DNA from: Phycisphaeraceae bacterium
GTDB taxonomy: Bacteria > Planctomycetota > Phycisphaerae > Phycisphaerales > UBA1924
Assembly (NCBI GenBank): GCA_021297895.1
Contig: JAJTHN010000012.1
Span: forward strand, 1 to 64,000
DNA: 64,000 nucleotides
Direction of reading: 5' to 3'
Part shown: piece after piece, positions 26,079 to 33,862 of the stretch
How the letters are laid out: each line of letters begins with the position of its first letter
Numbering within the stretch: position 1 is the first letter of the stretch
The notes under the pieces: generated by a model
Database searches by the model: none
What the model saw: the letters and a program-made list of their open reading frames with translations, nothing else
What the model was told of the DNA's origin: nothing
Program-made: the position numbers and the translations under genes

Positions 26079-26141
26079 CGCGGCGAGCTGCAGTACGCCC
26101 GCGGCGAGCTGCAGTACGCCCGCGGCGGGGGGCGATGCTCA
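26079..26141 (+). repeat. 21-bp tandem array D (two perfect units plus degenerate flanks)
   Basis: Two identical 21-bp units (26079-26099 and 26100-26120) beginning CGCGGCGAGCTG, followed by a partial third unit at 26121 that touches the end of the convergent lptB gene (stop at 26139). A degenerate relative precedes them at about 26057. Each unit contains overlapping AGCT and CTGCAG palindromes. Confidence 0.85.
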
Positions 26142-26873
26142 CTCGAACTCATCGCCGCGAAAGAGCGAGCCCAGGTACACGCGCCGGACCATCTCATCGT
26201 TGATCAGTTCCTTGGGCGTGCCCATCGCGAAGCGCTTGCCCTCATCGATGATGTACGCCCGGTCGCACACGCGCAGCGTCTGCTGGACGTTGTGATCCGT
26301 GATCAGGCACGCGATGCCCGTCTCACGCAGCCTGCGGATCTCGGCCTGCAGCTCCTCGACCGCGATCGGGTCCACGCCGCTGAAGGGCTCATCCAGGAGG
26401 ATGATCTTCGGGCTGGTCACCAGCGCCCGCGCGATCTCGAGCTTCCGCCGCTCGCCGCCGGAACACGTCCGCGCCGGGTGCCGGGCCTTGTGCGTGAGCC
26501 CGAACTGCGCAAGCAGCGCCGCGGCCTTGCTCAGCCGCTCCTGCCGCGTCGTGGGCATCGTCTCGAGAATCGCCAGCAGGTTCTGCTCGCACGTCAGCCG
26601 CTGGAAGACGCTCGGCTCCTGCGACAGGTAGCCCATGCCCAGCCTCGCGCGCTGGTACATCGCCAGGCCCGTCACATCCGCGCCGTTGAGCAGAACCTTT
26701 CCCGCATCGGCCTCGATCATCCCGACGACCATGCGGAAGCTCGTCGTCTTGCCCGCGCCGTTGCGCCCCAGCAGCCCGACGATCTCCGACGGCTCAACGT
26801 GAAAACTCACGTCCTGCACCACGCGCCGGCCCGCGAACGTCTTCGACAAGTTGAGCGCCTGCAGCAGACTCAC
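26139..26873 (-). CDS. lptB: LPS export ABC transporter ATP-binding protein
   Basis: A 244-residue ATPase of the LptB type, which powers LPS extraction with LptFG. Seen: Walker A GRNGAGKTT, Q-loop YLSQEPSVFQRLT (the SVF element is typical of LptB), signature CSGGERRKLEIARAL (usually LSGGE), Walker B IILLDEPFSGVDPIAV and the switch TDHNV. The start codon is GTG at 26873, the only fitting one, with only a distant AGGA. lptA, lptC, lptF and lptG are not adjacent. It is followed on the same strand after 45 bp from fahA, so the two may be co-transcribed. A general branched-chain amino-acid ATPase is the less likely alternative. Confidence 0.88.
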   Translation of the reverse strand: MSLLQALNLSKTFAGRRVVQDVSFHVEPSEIVGLLGRNGAGKTTSFRMVVGMIEADAGKVLLNGADVTGLAMYQRARLGMGYLSQEPSVFQRLTCEQNLLAILETMPTTRQERLSKAAALLAQFGLTHKARHPARTCSGGERRKLEIARALVTSPKIILLDEPFSGVDPIAVEELQAEIRRLRETGIACLITDHNVQQTLRVCDRAYIIDEGKRFAMGTPKELINDEMVRRVYLGSLFRGDEFE

Positions 26874-26918
26874 GCGGTCAGTGTAGTTCCTCTCCGGTCC
26901 TCAGCGCCGAGTCTTCGC

Positions 26919-28418
26919 TCACCGCGTCTCCGCCTTGACCACCTCGCCCCGGCACTGGCCAAGGCTCACACGCACCGTCCCGCCGAGCACCTTCGCCTCC
27001 CCCCAGCCGCGCAGGATGACCTCATCGCCGTCGCCCAGGAACGTCCGCTCCTCGCCCGAGGGCAGCTTCAGCGCCGCCCGCGGCAGGGGCTTGCCGTCCG
27101 GCCCGTTTCCGGCCCACGTCCGCTCGAGCAGGCACCCGCGGCTCTCGGCCTCCGGCCCGCTCACCGTGCCGCTGGCGATCAGGTCGCCGGCCTGCAGCGG
27201 GCACCCGCCGCTGGCGTGGTGGGCGATCATCTGCGCGAAGGTCCAGTACATCTCGCGGAACGAGCCGATGCTCACGCGCATCGCCGGCAGGCCGGCCTCG
27301 CGCATCTTCGCGCTGCGGATGAGCACCTCCAGCGACAGGTTCAGCCCGTGCCCCGGCCCCGCCGCGTCCGGGCCCGGCGTGAGGTACGCCAGCGGCGACG
27401 GGTCGCCCTCGCCCCGCGCCGACCCCGGCACACGCAGCGCATCCATCACATCCCGCGTCACGATCATCGGCGAGATGCTCGTCGCGAAGTTCTTGCTCAG
27501 GAACGGGCCGAGCGGCTGGTACTCCCACGCCTGAATGTCCCGCGCCGACCAGTCGTTGACCAGCACGAACCCGAAGATCTGCGCCCACGCCTCATCGATC
27601 GGCACGCTGCGGCCAAAGTCGCTCCCCGGCCCGATCAGCACGCCGAGCTCGAGTTCATAGTCCAGCCGCTGGCTCGGCCCGAAGACCGGCGTCGCCTTCG
27701 CATCGGCCGGGTTGGCCACCGTCTGCCCGTTGGGCCGCACGATCGGCGTGCCCGACACCACCACGCTGCTGGCCCGCCCGTGATAGCCGATCGGCACGTG
27801 CTTGTAGTTGGGCAGAAGCGGGTTGTCCGGTCGGAACATGCTCCCGACCGTTCGGGCGTGATGAATGCTCGCGTAGAAGTCCGTGTAGTTCGGGATCATG
27901 CACGGCTCGGCGAACTCGATCTCCGTCATCGCCGTCAGCGCCTTCTCCCGCAGCCGCCGCTTCTGCTGTCCGCCCGGTGCGCTATCGAGCATGAACGCCT
28001 GCACCGCCTCGCGCAGCATCCGCGCCGGCGTCGGCCTTCCGTCGATGTATCCCGAGCCGCCCATCATCAGCACGTTGGTCATGCCCATGTGGGCCGCGTG
28101 GTGCGCCAGACCCAGCGCATCCTCCGCCTGATCCGATGAGCCAAAGTCCAGCGCGTTCGCGTGGATGAGCATGTCCAGATCCAGCACGTGTGCGCCGACG
28201 GCCATGCCCAGCCGCGCCCGAGGCTGCTCGCCGTCCTCAGCCGTCTCGCCCCTCCGGGCCGCCTCCGCATCGCTCCGCAGGAGGTACCGGCAGATCGGCA
28301 GGTTCTGCAAGGGCCACTCGCACCCGGGCTCGTTGGCCTCGGGCAGCCATGAGCGCAGCGCCGGGTTCATCGTCGGATCGGCCCCTGGCTCGAACGGTCC
28401 GTTGGTGATGTCAGGCAT
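26919..28418 (-). CDS. fahA: Fumarylacetoacetase
   Basis: A 499-residue FAH-family hydrolase, the last enzyme of tyrosine/homogentisate breakdown, giving fumarate and acetoacetate. The C-terminal catalytic domain shows YTDFYASIHHA, YHGRASSVVVSGTPI, the metal-binding LDYELELGVLIG, IFGFVLVNDWSARDIQAWEYQPLGPFLSKNF, and the end region LIASGTVSG. The N-terminal SH3-like domain is also present, so this is the full-length eukaryote-like type. It is about 70 residues longer than many bacterial forms, partly through an insertion near DALRVPGSARGEG. No homogentisate dioxygenase is adjacent. The start at 28418 gives a short acidic leader. Confidence 0.92.
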   Translation of the reverse strand: MPDITNGPFEPGADPTMNPALRSWLPEANEPGCEWPLQNLPICRYLLRSDAEAARRGETAEDGEQPRARLGMAVGAHVLDLDMLIHANALDFGSSDQAEDALGLAHHAAHMGMTNVLMMGGSGYIDGRPTPARMLREAVQAFMLDSAPGGQQKRRLREKALTAMTEIEFAEPCMIPNYTDFYASIHHARTVGSMFRPDNPLLPNYKHVPIGYHGRASSVVVSGTPIVRPNGQTVANPADAKATPVFGPSQRLDYELELGVLIGPGSDFGRSVPIDEAWAQIFGFVLVNDWSARDIQAWEYQPLGPFLSKNFATSISPMIVTRDVMDALRVPGSARGEGDPSPLAYLTPGPDAAGPGHGLNLSLEVLIRSAKMREAGLPAMRVSIGSFREMYWTFAQMIAHHASGGCPLQAGDLIASGTVSGPEAESRGCLLERTWAGNGPDGKPLPRAALKLPSGEERTFLGDGDEVILRGWGEAKVLGGTVRVSLGQCRGEVVKAETR

Positions 28419-28484
28419 GAGCCGAGCGTAGCCCCGCCCGTCGACGCATCCACGCCAACCGCACGCACCCGCTAGACTCGAACC

Positions 28485-29489
28485 ATGCTGGCCCTCATCG
28501 TCCGTCGGCTCATCCAGCTCCCGTTCATCCTGCTGATCATTTTCACCCTCACCCTCGCGCTGGCGTGGGCCACGCCCGGCTCGCCGCTGGACAAAGTCGA
28601 CGGCCGCCAGCCCTCCGAGCAGGTCCGCGAGGCGATGAAGCGTCAGTACAACCTCGACTCGTTCCCGCGGTTCTTCATCTCATACTTCCGCAGCGCCACG
28701 GGCTACGCGTACCTGTCCGACTGGCTCTCCGGCAGGCTTGCGCAGGAACGCGAGCAGGCCGCGCGGCTGAATCAGCCCCCGCCGGTCCGGCGCGTCTTCG
28801 ACCTCGGCCCCTCGCTGCAGTATGAGGACCAGCGTGTCAACGACATCCTCGTCGGCGCGCTGCCGGTGAGCATCACCCTCGGCTCGGCCGCGATGCTCGT
28901 CGCGCTGGCGATCGGCCTGGTCGCCGGCGTCATCGGGGCGATCAAGCCCAACTCGCTGGCCGATCTTGCGACGCTGGCGATCGCGATGATCGGCATCAGC
29001 CTGCCCAACTTCGTCATCGGCACCGCGCTGCTGCTGGTCTTCGGCGCGTGGATGGGCATCTTCCCCGTTGCCCGCTGGGGCCCCTGGGGCGCGGTGCTGC
29101 CGACGATCACGCTCTCGCTGCCCTTTGCCGCGTACATCGCCCGCCTGACCCGCATGGGCATGATCGACGTGCTCTCGGCGGACTTCATCCGCACCGCCCG
29201 TGCCAAGGGTGTCAGCGAGTCGCGCGTCGTCCTTCGCCACGCGCTGAAGAACGCGTTCCTGCCCGTGCTCAGCTACCTCGGCCCCGCCGCGGCCCTGGCC
29301 ATGACCGGCTCGTTCGTCGTCGAGCGCGTCTTCTCGGTGCCTGGGATGGGCCAGTTCTTCGTCGAGGCGGTCCGCAACAAGGACCTGTTCCTCATCAGCG
29401 GCGTGGTGCTGGTCTTCAGCACCCTGCTGATCGTGTTCAATCTCGCCGTCGATGTGCTCTACCGATGGGTGGACCCGCGGATCGAGTAA
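28485..29489 (+). CDS. ABC transporter permease, OppB/DppB type (orphan)
   Basis: A 334-residue inner-membrane permease. TM1 is at about residues 9-30 and a long periplasmic loop follows (about 31-120). Five further segments come next, with the EAA loop FIRTARAKGVSESRVVLRHALKNAFLPV in which G is conserved, and the terminal VDVLYRWVDPRI. This is the peptide/nickel/oligopeptide family. A functional importer needs OppC, ATPases and a binding protein; none is adjacent, as the next gene starts a convergent minus-strand module 3 bp away. Either the partners lie elsewhere or a former operon was cut here. Confidence 0.9.
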   Translation: MLALIVRRLIQLPFILLIIFTLTLALAWATPGSPLDKVDGRQPSEQVREAMKRQYNLDSFPRFFISYFRSATGYAYLSDWLSGRLAQEREQAARLNQPPPVRRVFDLGPSLQYEDQRVNDILVGALPVSITLGSAAMLVALAIGLVAGVIGAIKPNSLADLATLAIAMIGISLPNFVIGTALLLVFGAWMGIFPVARWGPWGAVLPTITLSLPFAAYIARLTRMGMIDVLSADFIRTARAKGVSESRVVLRHALKNAFLPVLSYLGPAAALAMTGSFVVERVFSVPGMGQFFVEAVRNKDLFLISGVVLVFSTLLIVFNLAVDVLYRWVDPRIE

Positions 29490-29492
29490 CGG

Positions 29493-29963
29493 TCAGTCGA
29501 CGCGCCCATCGGCGCTGATTCTCAGCCGCGAACCGCGAAACTTGATTCCATTCTGCGCAAGGATCGCCCGCTTTGGCGACTTGGGCGAGAGCCCGACCCG
29601 CCCGTCGGCGATCCAGACAAGTTCGGCGGGCAGTTGCTTCAGCGTGCCGGGAGAGCTGGATAACCATGTCCTCAGCCACCGGGCTTTCTTGATCACGTCG
29701 GCGACGTCTCCGTCGGTCGCGCGGTGAACCTCGACCCAAACCGCCTGCAGCCCAGAGCCTTGCTTCACACCAATCCCGTAGTCCCACCTCGGGTCGCGCG
29801 GGCAATCCTCCCGCACCGCCGCGTCAAGATCGACGCTCCCGACCAGCGACCTTGAACTCGCTGGGTCGATTAGCTTGGCGTGCGAGCCCAAAGCCTGCAA
29901 GCCAGGTTTGGCAACATCCCTGCCCACGGCCACGTTCACTCGCTCCGCAAATCCCGGCATCAT
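29493..29963 (-). CDS. Small protein coupled to the AAA ATPase; possible PD-(D/E)XK-like nuclease
   Basis: A 156-residue protein I cannot assign to a named family. Its ATG (29963) shares one base with the ATPase stop (TGATG), so the two are translationally coupled. Local pattern: an acidic/aromatic strand RWDYGIGV (Asp61), a strand AVWVEVH (Glu79, His81), a helix DVADVIKKARWLRTWL, and a strand ELVWIAD. This beta-beta-alpha-beta order with D...ExH is compatible with a restriction-endonuclease-like core with His in place of the usual Lys. That assignment is inference only. Base composition is poorer in GC than neighbouring genes. An upstream Met (30047) would put its start inside the ATPase and is not preferred. 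Confidence 0.7.
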   Translation of the reverse strand: MMPGFAERVNVAVGRDVAKPGLQALGSHAKLIDPASSRSLVGSVDLDAAVREDCPRDPRWDYGIGVKQGSGLQAVWVEVHRATDGDVADVIKKARWLRTWLSSSPGTLKQLPAELVWIADGRVGLSPKSPKRAILAQNGIKFRGSRLRISADGRVD

Positions 29964-31111
29964 CACTTCAATCCCCGACCTGAATCCAAGACGGCGCTCG
30001 CCACTGCGTCGCCCGCACGCTCGCTGAACTCCGCGAGCCCTCCCCATTGTGACTCCGCCAGTTCCGCCGCGCCGGGATCGAGCGACGAGATGTCGCGAAC
30101 CCTCTCATCCCGTCCGAACGAATACACCCTCATGTTCTTGCCCATGACTGCTTCCGCCACTTCGCGGAACCCCTGCGTCTTCTTGCAGCCGAAGGCCTCG
30201 AGAATCCGATCGGGCACCGCTCCATGCTCCTGAAGCTGGCGAATGAGCCAGACGCACTCCAGAACGATGGGAGAGTGCGTCGAAAGCACGACGCGATAGT
30301 CTCGTTTGAGCAACTCGAGCACCATCAGCATCGTCGTCATGATCGCGCGTGGGTGCAGGCCCATTTCGGGTTCTTCGACGATGACCCACTCAATATCCTG
30401 CCGCCTGGTCACTTTCGCCGCCGGCATCAGCCAGTAGAGCCCCAAGAGCAACGGTACGAATTCGCGCTGGCCGGCGGACCACACCATCGCCGGTAGACCC
30501 TCCTGCCCCTGCTCTCGAAGGACCAGACGCCTCTGAGACTTGTAGGTGTCCACCTCCAAGGAAAAGCCGCCGAAAAGCGCACTCTCGATCATCGATCGAA
30601 ACTCGGCCTTGAGCCGGTTCTTCTGCGGAAAGATCGCCTTCTCGCCGAACTCTTCGACAAGCAGCCGCAGCTTGTCACTAAAGTCCCGAACAACGAACGG
30701 ATCTCCGGATCGAAAAGCCTGGAACGGCTTTGGCCATCCGTCGGCAATCGCCAGAACCCGCTGCGCCGGAACAAGAAACACTCGCTCCGCGGCACCGCCG
30801 CGCCCGCTCTTCTTTGCCAGACTCTCTCGGGTTTGATCCGCTCCGTTCCACTGCACCGCGGAGCTCTCGCGCCAGATGTGCCGCATCCCCTCACCGAGAA
30901 AGGCATCAAAGAACTCGCCCCACCTCTGATGCCAGTCCAAACCATACAACGTCATCTGCTCATGAATCGCCCGTCGATCTTCGCACAGCTTGAGCATCTG
31001 CACCGCGATGCTCTTGCCCGATGCCTGAGGACCGACCAGCACCGTCAGATCACCGAAGGTGAGCTCGGCCTCCTTGATCGGCCCCAAATTGCGGAGCGTG
31101 AGTTTCTCCAT
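29963..31111 (-). CDS. AAA family ATPase (ABC/SMC-like, PF13304 type)
   Basis: A 382-residue single-domain ATPase with Walker A GPQASGKS (27-34), an internal all-helical insertion, ABC-like signature SAGQRE (212-217), Walker B VIVEEPEMGLHP (243-254) and the H-switch STHSP (277-281). This is the AAA_15/AAA_21 group to which OLD, PtuA (Septu) and AriA (PARIS) ATPases belong, but no TOPRIM or HNH domain is fused. It is the first gene of a two-gene minus-strand unit with the coupled small protein. GC is visibly lower (53-57% in sampled lines) than the 70% or so around it, suggesting transfer. Role unknown; a defence module is the leading hypothesis. Confidence 0.85.
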   Translation of the reverse strand: MEKLTLRNLGPIKEAELTFGDLTVLVGPQASGKSIAVQMLKLCEDRRAIHEQMTLYGLDWHQRWGEFFDAFLGEGMRHIWRESSAVQWNGADQTRESLAKKSGRGGAAERVFLVPAQRVLAIADGWPKPFQAFRSGDPFVVRDFSDKLRLLVEEFGEKAIFPQKNRLKAEFRSMIESALFGGFSLEVDTYKSQRRLVLREQGQEGLPAMVWSAGQREFVPLLLGLYWLMPAAKVTRRQDIEWVIVEEPEMGLHPRAIMTTMLMVLELLKRDYRVVLSTHSPIVLECVWLIRQLQEHGAVPDRILEAFGCKKTQGFREVAEAVMGKNMRVYSFGRDERVRDISSLDPGAAELAESQWGGLAEFSERAGDAVASAVLDSGRGLK

Positions 31112-31165
31112 TGGTCAAGTCTAGCGTCTCGCGCACCCCCTCCGCCCGCGCGATACGCTCCGCAC

Positions 31166-31555
31166 ATGGCTTTCCGCCCAGTCATCGTCCTGCGCATCCG
31201 GTGGGTGATCACGGTCCTGCTGCGCCTGGCGATGCTCGTCCTTGCCCTGGTCGCTCTGGGCCTGCTCCTCGCTCAGGTCATCACCGTCATCCTTACCACG
31301 GGCAGGCTCTCGGCGCTGGCCTTCATCGGCCCGTGGCTCATTCCCGCGAGCATGATTCTGTCACTGGTCCTTGCCGAGAAACTCGCGCTCCCGTGGATCG
31401 CGCCCATGCCCCGCCGCGGCTGTCCGCAGTGCCAATACCCGCGTCCGCCCGGCGCGGCCATCTGCCCCGAGTGCGGCCTCAACTATCAGGACTATGCCGC
31501 CGCCGTCGGCTCTCGCCGCCCCGGCGCACGCCCCCCGCAGGACCGCGAGCCATGA
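31166..31555 (+). CDS. Small membrane protein with C-terminal zinc ribbon
   Basis: A 129-residue protein with two hydrophobic segments (about residues 12-40 and 48-72) and a C-terminal zinc ribbon: CPQCQYPRPPGAAICPECG, two CxxC pairs separated by 12 residues. The pattern is common in planctomycete membrane proteins of unknown role. Its stop overlaps the FkbM methyltransferase start by 4 bp (ATGA). The ATG at 31166 is chosen because the upstream extension is antisense to the ATPase gene. Confidence 0.75.
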   Translation: MAFRPVIVLRIRWVITVLLRLAMLVLALVALGLLLAQVITVILTTGRLSALAFIGPWLIPASMILSLVLAEKLALPWIAPMPRRGCPQCQYPRPPGAAICPECGLNYQDYAAAVGSRRPGARPPQDREP

Positions 31556-32382
31556 CCACCCCCGCGCCCATCAATCCGACTGCCGCCGCCGACGCCGCCG
31601 CCAAGGCCGCTCGACGCGCTGCGCCGATGTTCGCCAACCAGCCCACGCTCGACCGCTACCTCGCGTGCCTCTTCGACACCGACCGCGCTCACGCGCCCGT
31701 CGAAGTCCGCTGCGTGGCCACGGGCGACGTGCCCCTGCTCATGCGCCCCGGCACCACCGACGCGCGGGTGCTCGACGACACGTTCATCGGTCTCTACCAC
31801 CTGCCCCCCGCGCCGCTTCCCGATGATGCCATCATCCTCGACTTGGGCGCGAACGTCGGCTACACCGCCGTGCACTTCGCGACGCTTTACCCGCGAGCAC
31901 GCATCGTCTCGGTCGAACTCGATGAGGGCAGCGCCGACCTGGCCCGCCGGAACACCGCCCCCTTTGCCGATCGCATCACCGTCCTGCACGCCGCGGCGTG
32001 GTTCGAGGACTCCACCGTCACCTACACCACCGGCGACGAGTGGGGGCTGCAGGTCCGCGAGCAGTGGGCCGGCACACCCGAGCACGCCCGCCCCGCCCAC
32101 GCGACCGGCGCGCGAGTCATCAGCGTTCCAGCATTGAGCGTCGACACCATCATGCTCCGCGAGCGCCTGCCGCACATCGACTTTGCCAAGGTCGATATCG
32201 AAGGCGCCGAGCATGCCGTCATCCGCGCCGATGCGCCGTGGCTGGCGCACACCCGGAGCATTCAGGTTGAGGTGCACCATCCCGCGACGGTCGATGGCAT
32301 CCTCGCCCAACTCGCCGCGGCGGGCATGCGTGTGCGCAAGGACACGCGGCACTGGTCGTGCGCCGTCGGCGTGCGAGCCTGA
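31552..32382 (+). CDS. FkbM family methyltransferase
   Basis: A 276-residue SAM-dependent methyltransferase. Motif I is IILDLGANVGYTAVHFA, followed by IVSVELDEGSADLARRN, and the FkbM-typical FAKVDIEGAEHAVI near the C-terminus. The family methylates O-positions of sugars and natural products; in planctomycetes and cyanobacteria it is common around glycan genes. It is coupled to the zinc-ribbon membrane protein by an ATGA overlap. The substrate cannot be told from sequence. Confidence 0.88.
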   Translation: MTTPAPINPTAAADAAAKAARRAAPMFANQPTLDRYLACLFDTDRAHAPVEVRCVATGDVPLLMRPGTTDARVLDDTFIGLYHLPPAPLPDDAIILDLGANVGYTAVHFATLYPRARIVSVELDEGSADLARRNTAPFADRITVLHAAAWFEDSTVTYTTGDEWGLQVREQWAGTPEHARPAHATGARVISVPALSVDTIMLRERLPHIDFAKVDIEGAEHAVIRADAPWLAHTRSIQVEVHHPATVDGILAQLAAAGMRVRKDTRHWSCAVGVRA

Positions 32383-32458
32383 GCGTCGATGGATCTCCGG
32401 ACAGAGTCTCCCCCGCACCTCGGGACACTGCGGACGCCTGCCGAGCTTCTCGAAATGA

Positions 32459-32487
32459 CAGCACGCCGGGGATCTCCCGGCGTGCTG
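32459..32487. terminator. Bidirectional terminator between the FkbM gene and rplS
   Basis: Twelve-bp perfect stem CAGCACGCCGGG (32459-32470) and complement (32476-32487), loop GATCT. On the minus strand it lies 43 bp after the rplS stop and is followed by TCATTTC; on the plus strand it ends the FkbM transcript. Confidence 0.8.
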
Positions 32488-32529
32488 GACAGTGCTTCGT
32501 TCTTTGCTTCGGGCACGAGGCCCGATGCG

Positions 32530-32925
32530 TCAGGCGTTGCTCGGCACGACCTCGCCACCGACGTGCTTCAGGCCGCGGCGACGGTCGGCGATGCGACGGC
32601 TCTTGCCCGAACGCTCGCGGAGGTAGTACAGCTTGGCGCGACGCGCGTTGCCGCGACGGACCACCTCAAACTTCGCCACGCGCGGCGAGTTCATCGGCAG
32701 GATGCGCTCAACGCCCATCTCCTCAACGATCCGGCGGATCGTGATCATCTCGTTGATCCCGCGGCCGGAGCGAGAAATCACGATCCCGGTGAAGACCTGG
32801 ATGCGTTCCTTGTTGCCTTCGACAATCCGGCAGTGGGCCGCGACGGTGTCGCCGATGTCGATCCGCGGGATGTCGGTCTTGATGGCCGACGCGTTGATGC
32901 TCTCGATGATCTGCTGAATGCCCAT
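32530..32925 (-). CDS. rplS: 50S ribosomal protein L19
   Basis: A 131-residue L19. The core is recognisable: RIDIGDTVAAHCRIVEGNKERIQVFTGIVISR in pieces, then the RRIVEEMGVERILPMNSPRVAKFEVVRRGNARRAKLYYLRERSGKSRRIADRR block. The short C-terminal extension (GLKHVGGEVVPSNA) is beyond the E. coli length. It follows trmD after 126 bp on the minus strand. L19 sits at the 30S-50S interface. Confidence 0.95.
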   Translation of the reverse strand: MGIQQIIESINASAIKTDIPRIDIGDTVAAHCRIVEGNKERIQVFTGIVISRSGRGINEMITIRRIVEEMGVERILPMNSPRVAKFEVVRRGNARRAKLYYLRERSGKSRRIADRRRGLKHVGGEVVPSNA

Positions 32926-33051
32926 GGAATCCTCGAATCCGACAAAGGTTGGACCGCCAGAGAACCGCTCGTTCCTGGCCGGGCCAAGATACTAAGCACG
33001 CTCGCCCGCCCCGTCCACATCCGCCGTCGGCACCTAAAAACAGACCGTCAG

Positions 33052-33786
33052 TCAACTTTGTTCCGTGCCCGGCCCCAGCAGGTCCGGGCGGCGGGCCTTG
33101 GTGCGGGCCAGACGCTGCTCGTATCGCCACTTTTCCACGTCCGCATGGTGGCCACCCAGCAAAACCTCTGGGACTGCGCGTCCCCGCCATTCTCGCGGGC
33201 GGGTGTAGTGCGGGTGATCAAGGAGCCTGACGCACTGCGGGCCGACGGGTGCGAAGCTCTCGATGCACGCCGAGGCTTCATCCCCGAGCGCGCCGGGGAG
33301 TAGACGAATAACGGCGTCCATGAGGATCATGGCAGCCAGTTCGCCGCCGGAGAGAACAAAGTCACCGATGGACACTTCGACCGGGGCCAGTTCTTCGATG
33401 ACGCGCTCGTCGATGCCCTCGTAGTGCCCGGCGATAAGCAGCAGCCGCGGGTGGTGGGCGAAGGACTGGACCATCTGCTGCGTCAGCGGTTTGCCCTGCG
33501 GCGTGAGGAGGATTCGCGTGGCGTGACGGGGGTCGGCGGCTTCAACCGCGGTGACGGCGTCGAAGATGGGCTGGCAGGACATGACCATGCCCGGGCCACC
33601 GCCGAAGGGCCGGTCGTCGGTCTTGTCGTGCTTGTTGCCGGCGTAGTCGCGGATGTTGGTCGCCTGCCACTCGACGATGCCGGCTTTCCGCGCGCGGGCG
33701 GGGATGGAGAAGTTCATCGCGCATCCGGCATCGGGGCCGAACATCTCAGGAAACGTCGTGAGGATGTCGATTCGCAGCGGACGCAT
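33052..33786 (-). CDS. trmD: tRNA (guanine-N1-)-methyltransferase
   Basis: A 244-residue SPOUT enzyme making m1G37 in tRNAs reading CNN and GGN codons. Seen: RIDILTTFPEMF at the start, the glycine-rich GGGPGMVM, LLIAGHYEGIDERVIEE and the trefoil-knot VSIGDFVLSGGELAAM; the C-terminal helical part binds tRNA. It lies between rpsP and rplS. rimM, which normally separates rpsP and trmD, is absent, and an intrinsic terminator precedes trmD. Confidence 0.95.
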   Translation of the reverse strand: MRPLRIDILTTFPEMFGPDAGCAMNFSIPARARKAGIVEWQATNIRDYAGNKHDKTDDRPFGGGPGMVMSCQPIFDAVTAVEAADPRHATRILLTPQGKPLTQQMVQSFAHHPRLLLIAGHYEGIDERVIEELAPVEVSIGDFVLSGGELAAMILMDAVIRLLPGALGDEASACIESFAPVGPQCVRLLDHPHYTRPREWRGRAVPEVLLGGHHADVEKWRYEQRLARTKARRPDLLGPGTEQS

Positions 33787-33808
33787 AACGCGGCAACGGG
33801 CAGCTATG

Positions 33809-33834
33809 AAAAAGCCTCGGGAAGGCCCGAGGCT
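33809..33834 (-). terminator. Intrinsic terminator between rpsP and trmD
   Basis: On the minus strand: stem AGCCTCGGG (33826-33834) with its partner (33813-33821), loop of four bases, then TTTTT (33813-33809). It lies 29 bp after the rpsP stop and 23 bp before trmD, so it could uncouple or attenuate trmD-rplS expression. Confidence 0.85.
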
Positions 33835-33862
33835 CGAGGAACAAAGCGAAAAAAGCCGGCGA

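Noticed and set aside
29963-31111. Calling the ATPase module Septu, PARIS or Gabija
   Set aside because: No HNH, TOPRIM or UvrD-like helicase domain is present in the partner; only the ATPase class is shared.
32389-33303. Plus-strand frame over rplS
   Set aside because: Antisense shadow; L19 is unambiguous on the minus strand.
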